Shown here: piece after piece, positions 41,795 through 51,272 of the stretch
Position numbering within the stretch: position 1 is the first letter of the stretch
How the letters are laid out: each line of letters opens with the position of its first letter
From: Deltaproteobacteria bacterium
Lineage (GTDB): Bacteria; Desulfobacterota; Binatia; Binatales; Binataceae
Assembly (NCBI GenBank): GCA_019237115.1
Contig: JAFAHS010000063.1
Coordinates: forward strand, 1 to 51,327
Direction of reading: 5' to 3'
Length of the DNA: 51,327 bases
Notes under the pieces: model-generated
What the model saw: the letters and a program-made list of their open reading frames with translations, nothing else
The model's database searches: none
Told to the model about the DNA's origin: nothing
Translations under genes and position numbers: made by a program

Positions 41795-42467
41795 AGGCAA
41801 CCTCGCTCTTCGAGTCGGACTGAGGGCTACTCGTAGCAATTTTAGAATAGCCTGTTCTTGATCGAAGTGCGATAATGCCCACCCCCTCGCGGAGCAATCC
41901 GGCTTCGCGCCGCATCGAAATCAGCGATCATCGAATCAATGCCAGCGGCGCACTTAGCTCAACGTTCCGGATCCGAGTCCTCTATGCGGTCTCACGTTCC
42001 ACTCGAAGAGGTGAGGCGTAGCCGATTCCCTCGGGCTTGTTAATCGCTCAAGGGCCCTTCCTTCCTCGTCTTGCAGCCGGCGACTTGCTGGATTGGGACG
42101 CACCCTCGCTGTCTCAAAGCCGCGACGACCAAGCAACGTACATATGTCTGCATCAATGGCCATCCTGTCGCTACGGAAATCCCAGTCGGGGGTGACCGAC
42201 CTGGGCGAGTCGTGATACTCGAAAGCCTATGGTCGAGAGCAGCCGAGTTCCTGACCGTTCGCGAACACAGGAACGTGAAGCGCTGGGTCGATGCGCCCAT
42301 GGAACCGCCAGCTGCAAACCGAGGACGGATGGCTAATCGCTTTTGCAGAGAGCCATCGAGTCAGCTCCACCTCATGGTGCTAGCGGTTTCGATACTAAGA
42401 CGCAGGACGGGATCGCCTCAAAAAGCTGAGCATCGAGGCGCCGCGGAAAGGAGTCGATAAGGCTGAG
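41795..42467. other. Intergenic, no supported gene
   Basis: A + frame at 42071-42460 (containing TYVCINGHPVATEIPVGGD) and the opposite minus frame both stay open. Neither has a ribosome site or known family. The region may hold a decayed gene. Confidence 0.3.
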
Positions 42468-42926
42468 ATGAAATTTTACCTCGCTCTTACGCTGGTACTC
42501 GGTGCGACTTGCCTCAGCTCGTGCATACCGTTGCCAGTGCATTATCACACACGGCCCGATATATATGGGACAGTTACGCGCAACGGCGTACCAGTGGGGG
42601 GTGCCAAGGTCGGATACTCAGATGATCTCACCGACGCCCAATGTGATTCCCCCATTGTTTCGCATCCGGCTTCGGTAGCGTCGGAAGCCAACGGTGCATT
42701 TCATTTTGAAGGAACTTACTCGTTTTTTCATATCATTTATTTGAAGCCTCACGCCGCGGAGGGTGTAAACGGTCGAGTTTGTATTGATACTTCTGACGGC
42801 CAGCATTTCAGCCAACAGCTATCCTTGAATGGAGGAAGTACTGTGGGTTCAATCCCGGATGCGTCGTGTGATCAATTGATAATAAACTGTGATCTCGCGA
42901 ACACATGTACGGGCACGGCCCAGTGA
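42468..42926 (+). CDS. Small lipoprotein with carboxypeptidase-regulatory-like fold
   Basis: The start (AAGGCTGAG upstream) leads a lipoprotein signal: MKFYLALTLVLGATCLSSC, with Cys in a LSSC lipobox. The mature part (IYGTVTRNGVPVGGAKVGYS, SEANGAFHFEG) fits a carboxypeptidase-regulatory-like beta sandwich, and there are Cys pairs near the C-terminus (SCDQLIINCDLANTC). It is an envelope protein of unknown role and stands alone. Confidence 0.65.
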   Translation: MKFYLALTLVLGATCLSSCIPLPVHYHTRPDIYGTVTRNGVPVGGAKVGYSDDLTDAQCDSPIVSHPASVASEANGAFHFEGTYSFFHIIYLKPHAAEGVNGRVCIDTSDGQHFSQQLSLNGGSTVGSIPDASCDQLIINCDLANTCTGTAQ

Positions 42927-43435
42927 ACTTCCGTCGAATAGGGAGGCAAGGTAAAAAGCTTTAGCCATGGCGGTTGATGTCCTTACCGAAAGCTCCATAC
43001 GCGAACATATAGTTGATGGAGCCCGCCGAGGACGGGGATTGCACCCGACTGTAGTACGAGGCGTAAGCTTTCAGGACCGCGAAGTCCGGCTCTTCACCAC
43101 CGCCACATGATCGAGGCATTCCAGACGAATTGAGCCTATGACCCTCGGCGTCCCGTTCGCCACGGCAAGCAGGCGCGGTGGGGTGATCGCAGATTCCCAT
43201 CGCTCAAGGCGATGAGTGTACGCCGGGACCGAATGAGCGGTCGCGGTCACGGGTCAGACGTCGTGGCGCTTGGTTCCGGGGAAAGGCTTCAGTTAGCTGA
43301 CCGGCGATGCATTCGGGCGTCGGATTCGTGGTCACGCTGACCCGGGTCGGACTCCTTCGCAAATGACCGACCATCACGAGGTCATTGGAGCAGCTTGAAA
43401 CGAGATAAGGTGCGTAAAGAACCGATCTCAGAGGC
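42927..43435. other. Mostly non-coding, possible gene tail at 42961-43200
   Basis: The minus frame ends FAVLKAYASYYSRVQSPSSA then GSINYMFAYGAFGKDINRHG at 42961, which reads like a real C-terminus, but its front is poor and no start is supported. I do not recognise the family. Confidence 0.3.
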
Positions 43436-44539
43436 TCAAACGAAGATGTCCAGCGGTAGTGTCGCGGTGACTACGAAATTTGGCACATCGACGACTTCAC
43501 TGATTCGCAGATCTACCGCCACGCTGCAAATGGCGTAGGCTTGTTGACGGCTGTAGCCGCGCGACTCCAGATAGTCGATCATGGCCAGCAACGCATTGCG
43601 TGCGGCAAGGGTCGCGTCTTCGGATTCCTGAAGTTCTTCTCCTCGCATTGAGAGCCCCGTGGTCGCGTAGTAAGGCCGGGCTGGCGACGGGGCTGTGATT
43701 CCAGAGAATTGAGCACCCTGAATCCGCCGCTCGAGCGCGGCTTGCTTGTGCAACCCGAATCGAAGGCGAAAGGTCCCGGCCATTTCGATTGCGCTGCCAC
43801 AGACTTCACCGTCTCCCTGCGCGAAGTGCGCATCCCCGATCGAAAACAGCGCACCATCGGTCCAAACCGGTAGATAGAGCGCTGTACCCTGGACGAGTTG
43901 CTTCACATCGAGGTTTCCGCCGTTTTCGCGCGGTGGGATAGTCCTCAACCCGCACGACGCAACCGGCTCCATCGCAGGTATCGCGCCGTGAGCGTCCGGC
44001 GGCATCGCCACACCACCCCGCAGCACGGTTGCACGTTCGCGAGTGAGGATACGGTCAAGTTGTTCGAGTGATGGGGAAACGCCAATGACTCCCGGAAAGG
44101 ACGCCTGAGGAATGCGGACGCGGGGCAAGTCGAGCGAGTATGCGGTCCCATCGGCGATTTGCCAGCGCACCAGGTAAGGCTCCTGAAAGAGATCACGCAG
44201 AAAGCCGAACCCCGCCAATTCCGCAGTCCAACCGACCGAGCCCGGCTCGATTTCGAGTAGATGCACCTCGAGCAGATCCCCGGGTTGCGCATCATTGATC
44301 CAGATAGGGCCGGTAAGCGGATGTGCCGCACCAAGATCCCAACTCGACGGATTTGCCGGCGCACCACTCAGATCGATCTGGCAATCCATGGCGTCGATCG
44401 TATCGAGGCTCACCTCATCGCCGGGATCAAGACGGAGCACCGGTGGTATCGAGGGATGCCATCGATTGTGACCCTTGTCCGATTGCGTATGGAGTCGCTG
44501 GGAGCGATTCAGACGAACTTCATGCAACTTGGCGCTCAT
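43436..44539 (-). CDS. Acetamidase/formamidase family protein
   Basis: The 367-aa protein matches FmdA/AmdA: NRWHPSIPPVLRLDPGDEVS, HPLTGPIWINDAQPGDLLEV, FPGVIGVSPSLEQL, RENGGNLDVKQLVQGTALYL, PVWTDGALFSIGDAHFAQGD, GEVCGSAIEM. These zinc-dependent hydrolases release ammonia from short amides. The conserved His/Asp/Glu set (GDAHFAQGDGEVCG) is present. It stands alone on the minus strand next to a dead P450. The real substrate may be another small amide. Confidence 0.85.
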   Translation of the reverse strand: MSAKLHEVRLNRSQRLHTQSDKGHNRWHPSIPPVLRLDPGDEVSLDTIDAMDCQIDLSGAPANPSSWDLGAAHPLTGPIWINDAQPGDLLEVHLLEIEPGSVGWTAELAGFGFLRDLFQEPYLVRWQIADGTAYSLDLPRVRIPQASFPGVIGVSPSLEQLDRILTRERATVLRGGVAMPPDAHGAIPAMEPVASCGLRTIPPRENGGNLDVKQLVQGTALYLPVWTDGALFSIGDAHFAQGDGEVCGSAIEMAGTFRLRFGLHKQAALERRIQGAQFSGITAPSPARPYYATTGLSMRGEELQESEDATLAARNALLAMIDYLESRGYSRQQAYAICSVAVDLRISEVVDVPNFVVTATLPLDIFV

Positions 44540-44806
44540 AGTTATCTCGTGGATGCTGAATGCTGCCCTTGTCGCTGTCGCCGGGCGATCTGGAGCGATT
44601 TTCGCCGCCCATGCTTTCTTCTTCCATCAATGATGGCCCGCAGTGCGAATCCAGTGCGAGCTGAGGGCGGCTTCAGCATCGTCTTGCGCTTCATCGCTCT
44701 TTCGCTGAGGTCCGCCACGGTCGCGAAACTAATGAACCGACAAGAGCAGCTTACTCAACCCTCTCAGCGCCGTCGAACCGCAATATTCGAGCTCGGGGTT
44801 GGCCAA

Positions 44807-45403
44807 CTAGAGAGGTGGAAATTTCTCAAGCATCGATTGCGGATCTTCCTCTACAAACGCGCCAGCGTTGCTCCCAGGCAGAAGTGAATTTCCTCTCCAA
44901 ATGAACCATGTTCATTGGGCTCGCGGCCCACCTCCAAGCGACCGGAATTGTGTTGGGTCACACCGTTAGCCGCAGCCAGGAGCAGAAAAGTAGGCGTTCC
45001 GGCAGGAATCTCAGTCCCTCCAACAGCATTGGTGTGCATTCGCACCATATTTTGGACCGGAGGGTCGTAGCGCAGCATTTCCTCGACGGCCTTCGGAATC
45101 GGCTCGCGGCTCCCTCGACGACGCGGTGCGGATCTGGGTGGCGGTGGCAGAGGGCCAGCGCATCGTTACCAATGAGAGTGGTGGTGGTGTCGTTTCAGTC
45201 CAGGAGCAGTAGACAACGCGAGCAACTCGGGTTTCACTCAGCACGTCGGCATCGTTGCTCGCCGCCACCAGTGCGCTAATCAGATCGTCAGCGGGATTGG
45301 CGCGGCGCTGTGCGATAGCTTTGCTCCGGAAAGACTCTCCAAACGCTCCACCCCGAACACCCAGGCGCGGCTGGGCGCCCGGCTTCTCCTCGCTTGACTT
45401 CAT
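44807..45403 (-). pseudogene. Cytochrome P450 remnant
   Basis: Pieces in several minus frames line up as the second half of a bacterial P450: AIAQRRANPADDLISALVAA, then NDTTTLIGNDALALCHRHPD (I-helix and beyond), EMLRYDPPVQNMVRMHTNAV (K-helix side) and the heme loop FGEEIHFCLGATLARL with the Cys ligand. The end (VEEDPQSMLEKFPPL) is in yet another frame. The N-terminal half is missing and at least three frameshifts are present. It would have been a CYP of the soluble, fatty-acid or terpenoid oxidising type. Confidence 0.8.
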
Positions 45404-45458
45404 CGGAAACGGCGACGTAGTTGAATCCTGACGTGGGCGCGACGCGAAGGTGTAACTC

Positions 45459-46709
45459 GTGAAGGATCACTGTCTTTCGATGCCGCTGGCGGATCGGCGT
45501 TTGCCGCAAGGTGGCGATTGGTTGTCGCGTGAGCAACTGGCCAGCGTCACACCCAACGGGCTCGTCAATCGAACCGTCGCGCTGAAGCCCTTGCTCGCCG
45601 CCAATAGCCGCGAGGCAGAAAGACTACGACGGCCGGTCGACGCGGTCTGGGAAGCGCTGCGCGCGAGCGGAATCTTCTATCACTTCGTGCCGAAGATGTA
45701 CGGCGGACTCGAGTTCGGTGTCGACGCGTTCATCGATGCGATGCTGCCGCTCGCCGAAGGATGCTCCTCAACCGGATGGGTGGCGGCATTCTGCGTCGAG
45801 CACAACTGGATGCTCGCCCATTTTTCAAAAGAGCTGCAAGACGAAACTTTCGGCGCCGGCTTCCCCTACATCATCGCACCGGGAGTTACCTTCCCGCCCG
45901 GAATCATGACGCCGGTCGCTGGCGGTTATCGCGTGACGGGCCAGTGGAAATGGGGCACTGGCGTGATGCATGCGGATTGGATTCTGGCGGCGGCCCAGTT
46001 GTCAGACGGTCCGCGCCCGCATCTGTATTTTATTGCCGTCCCGGCAGAACAGGCGATCGTCGTCGACACATGGCACATGGACGGGATGATCGGGACCGGC
46101 AGCAACGACATCGTGATGCGTGACGTCTTCGTGCCCGCTCATCGGGTCATCGACATGAAGGAGATGCAGGACGGCACCGCGCCCGGCTGCAAGCTGCATA
46201 CGAATCCCGTGTACCGGATGCCGATGCTGCCGTTTCTGGCCGTCGCGGCAGCGATTCCGGCGGTGGGTACGGCACGGCAGGGGGTCCGCCTCTTTCGCGA
46301 ACGGCTCTCCAGACGCGTGATCGTTGGTACCGAGACTACCCAGGGCGAAAAGCCCGCCGCCCAGATGCGGCTGGCCAAAGCGCACGTGCTCGCGACTACC
46401 GCCGAGACGATGATCCGGCAGGCGGCGAGAGAGAACTTGGCGCTGGCGGAAAGAGCCACGCCCGCAAAGGCCGACCAGCGCATCGAGCTGCGATGCCGTA
46501 TCGCCTACGCCGTCAAATTCGCGCGCGAGGCCGTGCAGATCTTATCAGATGCCGCCGGCGCCAGTGCTCATTCCCTGGACGATCCGCTCCAGCGCGCGCT
46601 TCGCGACATCAATACGATGTCGAGTCACGTGGTATACGATCTCGACACGGCGCTCGAGCAGCAAGGCCGCGCGATGGTAGGCCTGCCGCCGAATACCGTG
46701 CTCGTCTGA
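45459..46709 (+). CDS. Acyl-CoA-dehydrogenase-fold flavin monooxygenase (HsaA/HpaB-C2-like)
   Basis: The 416-aa protein (GTG 45459; ATG 45480 possible) has the acyl-CoA dehydrogenase fold used by class D two-component monooxygenases: RLRRPVDAVWEALRASGIFY, HFVPKMYGGLEFGVDAFIDA, CSSTGWVAAFCVEHNW, GGYRVTGQWKWGTGVMHADW, MDGMIGTGSNDIVMRDVFVP, then a C-terminal helical bundle. HsaA hydroxylates a steroid-ring phenol with reduced flavin from a partner reductase, and this protein shares that layout. No reductase gene is nearby. An aromatic or polycyclic substrate is likely, fitting the BVMO genes around it. Confidence 0.8.
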   Translation: MKDHCLSMPLADRRLPQGGDWLSREQLASVTPNGLVNRTVALKPLLAANSREAERLRRPVDAVWEALRASGIFYHFVPKMYGGLEFGVDAFIDAMLPLAEGCSSTGWVAAFCVEHNWMLAHFSKELQDETFGAGFPYIIAPGVTFPPGIMTPVAGGYRVTGQWKWGTGVMHADWILAAAQLSDGPRPHLYFIAVPAEQAIVVDTWHMDGMIGTGSNDIVMRDVFVPAHRVIDMKEMQDGTAPGCKLHTNPVYRMPMLPFLAVAAAIPAVGTARQGVRLFRERLSRRVIVGTETTQGEKPAAQMRLAKAHVLATTAETMIRQAARENLALAERATPAKADQRIELRCRIAYAVKFAREAVQILSDAAGASAHSLDDPLQRALRDINTMSSHVVYDLDTALEQQGRAMVGLPPNTVLV

Positions 46710-46716
46710 CGACCGC

Positions 46717-46870
46717 TCAGTCGCGCACGAGGATGCCGCCGTCGACGTGTCCGACACTGTCCCATGATGTTGGCGGCGTCAGGCAATGCGAGAAACGCCT
46801 CGGCCTCCGCACGTCTTGCGGTGTCTGCGGCGGCTTCATCCGGGCCGCCTCGGTGCGGGCAAAGGCGATC
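46717..46870 (-). pseudogene. C-terminal remnant of a short-chain dehydrogenase
   Basis: Two frames join to GGPDEAAADTARRAEAEAFL, ALPDAANIMGQ, then VGHVDGGILVRD with a stop at 46717-46719. This is the conserved SDR tail (G-R-P-E-x-A ... FLxSPDAxxITGQ ... VDGG). The catalytic part is gone. It is tail-to-tail with the HsaA-like gene. Confidence 0.65.
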
Positions 46871-47075
46871 TGTCACCTATGTGGCGGGGCGCTCGCGGGG
46901 ATCCGGCCAGCCGCGATAGCATCCGGTATCTGCGAGCATCGTAATCTGACGACCGACGGGTGAACCCCCTGGTGAAAGGCTTGAGGTGCTGCGATTGCGG
47001 GCCAATCAACGCATGCTCGTACTGCTCTTGCAATTTTGGGCCAAGCCAGGCTGATATTTGGCAGGTGATTCGACG

Positions 47076-49208
47076 ATGAACGCAGATGGAAAGTGGAATG
47101 CGATTGCGGCCACGCAGATGGGGGAGCAAGAGTTCACGCTTCGTTTCAAGACGAACGGCGGTACCTTTACGGGTTCGATGCACAGTAACTTCGGTGCGCT
47201 GCTGATCTCGGGAATTGTCGACTCTGATACTCTCTCGTGGTCAACCGTGATGTCTCAGCCGATCTCGATGTCGCTCGACTACAAGGTTCGCATCCAAGGC
47301 GACGAGTTGACAGGCGAGGTCAACGGCGGCGCGTTCGGCACAGCGCCAATCAAGGGAACGCGGTCTGACGCCGACGAGGAGAGTGCCGACCCCAACGCGC
47401 CGGATCCGATCGACGCTGCAAGAGCGGGCCTGGATTTCGATCCCGCCACTTTGCGAGAAAAGTACCGTCAGGAGCGCGACAAGCGCATCCGCGATGATGG
47501 CGAAGCGCAGTACGTCGAGCTGTCCGGCAAGTTCGCCCATTACGCAGAAGATGACCCTTATGTCGAGCCGGGCTTTGCGCGCGAACCGCTGACGGACGAG
47601 ATCGACGTAGTGATTGTTGGCGGCGGCTTCTCGGGCCTCCTTGCCGGTGCTCGGCTCAAAGAGACTGGTACCAGCAATTTCCGGATAATCGAGGCCGGCG
47701 GTGATTTCGGCGGCACCTGGTACTGGAATCGCTATCCCGGTGCACAGTGCGACATCGAATCCTACTGCTATCTGCCGCTGCTCGAGGAGCTCGGGTACGT
47801 TCCGAAGGAAAAGTATTCGTACGTAGACGAAATCTTCAAACACAGCCAACGTATCGGCCGCGCCTATGGCCTATACGACGTGACTTGTTTCCAGACTCGC
47901 GTGAAGTCGATCGACTGGGACGAGAAGATCAAGCGCTGGCATATCAGCACCAATCACAACGACGATATCAAGGCGCGCTTTGTAATCATGGCGCTCGGCA
48001 CCGCGTCGCGCGCCAAACTCCCCGGTATCCCCGGGATCGAGGAGTTTGAAGGCCACAGCTTTCACACCAGCCGATGGGACTATAACTACACTGGCGGCGA
48101 TACGACGGGCGGAATGACGAAGCTGGCCGACAAGCGCGTCGCGATCATCGGCACCGGTGCGACCGCAATCCAGGCGGTCCCGTTCCTCGGCAAGTATGCG
48201 AAGCAGTTGTATGTCTTCCAGCGCACTCCCTCCTCGGTCGATCTGCGCGGCAACAAGCCGACTGACTATACGTGGGCGGAAACCCTCGAACCCGGATGGC
48301 AGCGCAAGCGGCGCGAGAACTTCGCCGCGATCCTTACGGGCCAGCCGTTCGAAGAGGATCTGGTCAACGACGGATGGACCGATATCTTCCGCAACGTGTT
48401 GTCGATTCCGAAATCCGACCAGCCGATGACGCCCGACCAAATCGGCCAGGTGATGGAAATCGCGGATTTCAAGAAGATGAACAGCATCCGAGCACGCGTG
48501 GACGCTACCGTCGAAGATCGCGACGCGGCGGAAGCGCTCAAGCCGTGGTACCGGCAGTTCTGCAAGCGGCCGACTTTCAACGACGAATATCTACCCACGT
48601 TCAATCTCCCGCACGTCGAGCTGATCGATGTAAGCGCAGCCAAGGGCGTCGAGCGAATCACGAAGAAGGGGGTCGTCGCCAATGGCAGGGAATACGAAGT
48701 CGATTGCATCATCTATGCATCGGGCTTCGAGATCTCGACTGCGTTCCGGCGGCGGCTGGGAATCGAAATCAACGGAGAAGGCGGTAAATCGCTGTTCGAT
48801 CATTTCGCTGACGGATTCAAGACGCTACACGGGTTCTCCACGCGCGGCTTCCCGAACTGGTTCTATATCGGCATTTCCCAGAACGCATTGTCAGTGAATA
48901 TGACCGCGATGTTCGACGAGCAGGCGCGGCACATCGCTTACATAATCAAGGAGACGCAGAACCGCGGCGGCGTAACTGTGCAGCCAACCCAGAAGGCTCA
49001 GGATGCCTGGGTGGATCTGATCAACAAGCTTCAGATCAACAATCGAGCCTTCCTCGAAGCCTGCACTCCCGGCTACTATAACAACGAAGGCAGTGCTCGA
49101 GCCGGTCTGGGCGCGGGAATCTATACGCCGGGGATTAACGCATTCAACAAGCTGCTCGAGGAATGGCGTGCCAAGGGCGACCTGGAAGGTCTCGAAATCG
49201 AAGACTAG
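47076..49208 (+). CDS. Baeyer-Villiger monooxygenase with extra N-terminal beta domain
   Basis: ATG 47076 follows AGGTGA and gives 710 aa. Residues 1-96 form a separate beta-rich domain (MNADGKWNAIAATQMGEQEF, TLRFKTNGGTFTGSMHSNFG, GDELTGEVNGGAFGTAPIKG) with repeating G-x-F-x-G strands. A helical linker follows, then the BVMO core: FAD motif VIVGGGFSG (about 180-187), GGTWYWNRYPGAQCDIESYC, fingerprint FEGHSFHTSRWD (324-335), NADPH motif AIIGTGATAIQA. The protein is related to, but clearly distinct from, the BVMO at 37686. The N-domain resembles small stand-alone proteins of similar pattern and may help bind the substrate or control access. Confidence 0.9.
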   Translation: MNADGKWNAIAATQMGEQEFTLRFKTNGGTFTGSMHSNFGALLISGIVDSDTLSWSTVMSQPISMSLDYKVRIQGDELTGEVNGGAFGTAPIKGTRSDADEESADPNAPDPIDAARAGLDFDPATLREKYRQERDKRIRDDGEAQYVELSGKFAHYAEDDPYVEPGFAREPLTDEIDVVIVGGGFSGLLAGARLKETGTSNFRIIEAGGDFGGTWYWNRYPGAQCDIESYCYLPLLEELGYVPKEKYSYVDEIFKHSQRIGRAYGLYDVTCFQTRVKSIDWDEKIKRWHISTNHNDDIKARFVIMALGTASRAKLPGIPGIEEFEGHSFHTSRWDYNYTGGDTTGGMTKLADKRVAIIGTGATAIQAVPFLGKYAKQLYVFQRTPSSVDLRGNKPTDYTWAETLEPGWQRKRRENFAAILTGQPFEEDLVNDGWTDIFRNVLSIPKSDQPMTPDQIGQVMEIADFKKMNSIRARVDATVEDRDAAEALKPWYRQFCKRPTFNDEYLPTFNLPHVELIDVSAAKGVERITKKGVVANGREYEVDCIIYASGFEISTAFRRRLGIEINGEGGKSLFDHFADGFKTLHGFSTRGFPNWFYIGISQNALSVNMTAMFDEQARHIAYIIKETQNRGGVTVQPTQKAQDAWVDLINKLQINNRAFLEACTPGYYNNEGSARAGLGAGIYTPGINAFNKLLEEWRAKGDLEGLEIED

Positions 49209-49333
49209 GAGACCCCAAGCGACCAACACTCGGTGTGTGGAGCCTCTCCGGAATCTGCCACCGCCTCACGCACGCTGCCGAGTCTCTCCGGCAAAATCGC
49301 TAGAAAATCGGGCTAGCGATGCCGGAGATAAGC

Positions 49334-49819
49334 TCATTCTCTACGGCCCTTTGCCCATCCCTCTTCGTATGACGCAAGAAAACGCGTAGTGAACTTCAGC
49401 CGTTTGAATTTCCATTCTCGGCCGATCCGCACGTATTCGTCTTCGTATCTACCAGCAAGCCACATCGCGCCCTCTTTGCCATCGCGACTTCTACGGATTA
49501 GTGGCTGCAGCAGGTACCAGCGCCCGGTCGCACGGTCGCCATCGACCTCTATTATCGGATTCATCACGTTATGAATCGCGAACGAAAATGCGGAAGGTGC
49601 GTGTTCGAAGAACTTGGCAATTTCAGCATGGCCCTCAGCCCTGCCCAGATTGCCGCCGTCCCAGACACCATCCTGCGTGAATAGCGACGTGATGCCTTGT
49701 GGGTTGTAGTTCTCGTCACAGAAGGCGCAGTACCGCGCCTTGAGCTGCTTGATGCTTTCGATGTCTTCCAGCCATTGCAGCCGTGCAGCGATCTGCCCAT
49801 TCGTCAGCTCTGATCCCAT
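49334..49819 (-). CDS. SnoaL-like (NTF2-fold) protein
   Basis: The 161-aa protein starts at ATG 49819 (MGSELTNGQIAARLQWLEDI) and shows the SnoaL_4 pattern: ESIKQLKARYCAFCDENYNP, GITSLFTQDGVWDGGNLGRA, EGHAEIAKFFEHAPSAFSFA, IHNVMNPIIEVDGDRATGRW. These cone-shaped proteins act as isomerases, dehydratases or subunits in aromatic and steroid catabolism. The gene overlaps the end of a truncated amidohydrolase frame. Confidence 0.8.
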   Translation of the reverse strand: MGSELTNGQIAARLQWLEDIESIKQLKARYCAFCDENYNPQGITSLFTQDGVWDGGNLGRAEGHAEIAKFFEHAPSAFSFAIHNVMNPIIEVDGDRATGRWYLLQPLIRRSRDGKEGAMWLAGRYEDEYVRIGREWKFKRLKFTTRFLASYEEGWAKGRRE

Positions 49820-50051
49820 AGAACGCCTTCGCGTCGTCATAGAGCACCTTCTGGATTGAGTTCTGCGAAATCGCGCGCAGCCGCTCCCTGGTTTTTGCAA
49901 CCGGGGTGACGAATCCCTCCGCACGTGCACAGTCGGAGCCGATGAAGAAGCGCTCTGCGCCGGCAAATTCGATTATCAGTGGCAGCATCCGCTCTTCCGG
50001 GTTCGCGCTGATCCACGAGTTGCGCGTGAAATATTCGCCGGGGGTCCATTT
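49716..50051 (-). pseudogene. C-terminal remnant of an amidohydrolase
   Basis: The frame reads KWTPGEYFTRNSWISANPEE, RMLPLIIEFAGAERFFIGSD, CARAEGFVTPVAKTRERLRA and ISQNSIQKVLYDDAKAFYGI, the end of an amidohydrolase-2 TIM barrel with the metal-site Asp in the FFIGSD strand. It is closed upstream by a stop at 50052-50054, so about two thirds of the protein is missing. It runs into the SnoaL gene. It represents a third amidohydrolase lineage in the cluster. Confidence 0.65.
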
Positions 50052-50233
50052 TCAGCGGCTACTGGCTTGGCCTACCACGTTTCACCAGATAGAGCATCTC
50101 TTCTGGGCAGATTTGTTCGTGTGCACGCTAAAGGGCGCGTGTATTGTCCGCAAAATTCCTGACTGAAAGTATTGGGAAAAGTAAGGCAGATGGTTCACTC
50201 GATTACTCCGCAAAGTAGCGGGGAGGTTACTAT

Positions 50234-51136
50234 ATGCCGCGAAAAGACATCCTCGACAGCATTCAGAAGTACGTTCAGCCGTTCCGCATCATGAAAGGCC
50301 AGGGCTTTCGGTTAAAGAACTACGATCCTGGGGACACCTGCGGACTCAAGCTGGAAAAGGGCGAGGCCTCCGAACTCCTTCAGCAAGGCACCGAGTGGCT
50401 CGCACAAGAGCAGGACATGCTTTACGCGCAGGATCGCTGGTCGCTGCTGCTGGTCTTCCAGGCGATGGATGCAGCCGGCAAGGACAGCACGATCAAGCAC
50501 GTCATGTCGGGCGTGAATCCGCAGGGCTGCCAGGTTTTTTCCTTCAAGCAGCCCTCACAAGAGGATCTGAGCCACGACTTCTTGTGGCGGTACTACAAGT
50601 GTTTGCCCGAGCGCGGGAGGATCGGGATCTTCAATCGTTCCTACTACGAGGAAGTCCTGGTCGTGCGTGTGCATGAGGAGATCCTGAAGCGGCAGAAGAT
50701 GCCCGAGCCGCTTGTCAGCAGGCGCATATGGGACGAGCGGCTCGCCGATATCGACCACTTCGAGGAGTACCTCACTCGTCAGGGAGTCATTATCCTCAAG
50801 TTTTTCCTGCAGGTGTCGCGCGAGGAACAGAAGAAGCGGTTCATGAAACGCCTCGATACTCCCGAGAAGAACTGGAAGTTCTCTGCTTCGGACGTGCACG
50901 AACGTAAGTTCTGGGACGACTACATGCACGCATACGAAGAAGCTATTCGCGCCACCGCATCAAAGAACGCGCCGTGGTTCGTGGTGCCGGCCGACAACAA
51001 GTGGTTTACCCGGCTGGTTGTTGCCGACGCGATTGTAGAAGCGGTGGAGCAGCTCGATCTCGCATACCCGAAGGTCGACGCGGAGAAGAAGAAGGAAATG
51101 GCAACAATGCGCGCGGCACTGGCCCGCGAGCCATAG
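50234..51136 (+). CDS. ppk2: Polyphosphate kinase 2 (PPK2)
   Basis: The 300-aa protein (GGGAGG site before ATG 50234) carries the PPK2 Walker A (QAMDAAGKDSTIKHVMSGVN), the lid and substrate elements (GCQVFSFKQPSQEDLSHDFL, WRYYKCLPERGRIGIFNRSY with the Walker B Asp replaced by the usual IFNRSYYEE) and the IDHFEEYLTRQGVIILKFFL and FWDDYMHAYEEA blocks. PPK2 enzymes use polyphosphate to phosphorylate nucleotides, or the reverse. Residue Lys83-type catalysis is intact. The following gene is a Na/Pi cotransporter, so this is a phosphate module, probably outside the catabolic island. Confidence 0.9.
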   Translation: MPRKDILDSIQKYVQPFRIMKGQGFRLKNYDPGDTCGLKLEKGEASELLQQGTEWLAQEQDMLYAQDRWSLLLVFQAMDAAGKDSTIKHVMSGVNPQGCQVFSFKQPSQEDLSHDFLWRYYKCLPERGRIGIFNRSYYEEVLVVRVHEEILKRQKMPEPLVSRRIWDERLADIDHFEEYLTRQGVIILKFFLQVSREEQKKRFMKRLDTPEKNWKFSASDVHERKFWDDYMHAYEEAIRATASKNAPWFVVPADNKWFTRLVVADAIVEAVEQLDLAYPKVDAEKKKEMATMRAALAREP

Positions 51137-51272
51137 CGCTGGGCGGGTAAGTATCGCCGAAACCCTGCTTCGGCGGCAGGACCACAAAGGTCTCGCTCGG
51201 GGCTGACATCGCCGTACGGCTGCGTTTACACTGAACATCCTGACCGTCGCCGCACCTGGAGGGGCCGCGTAA

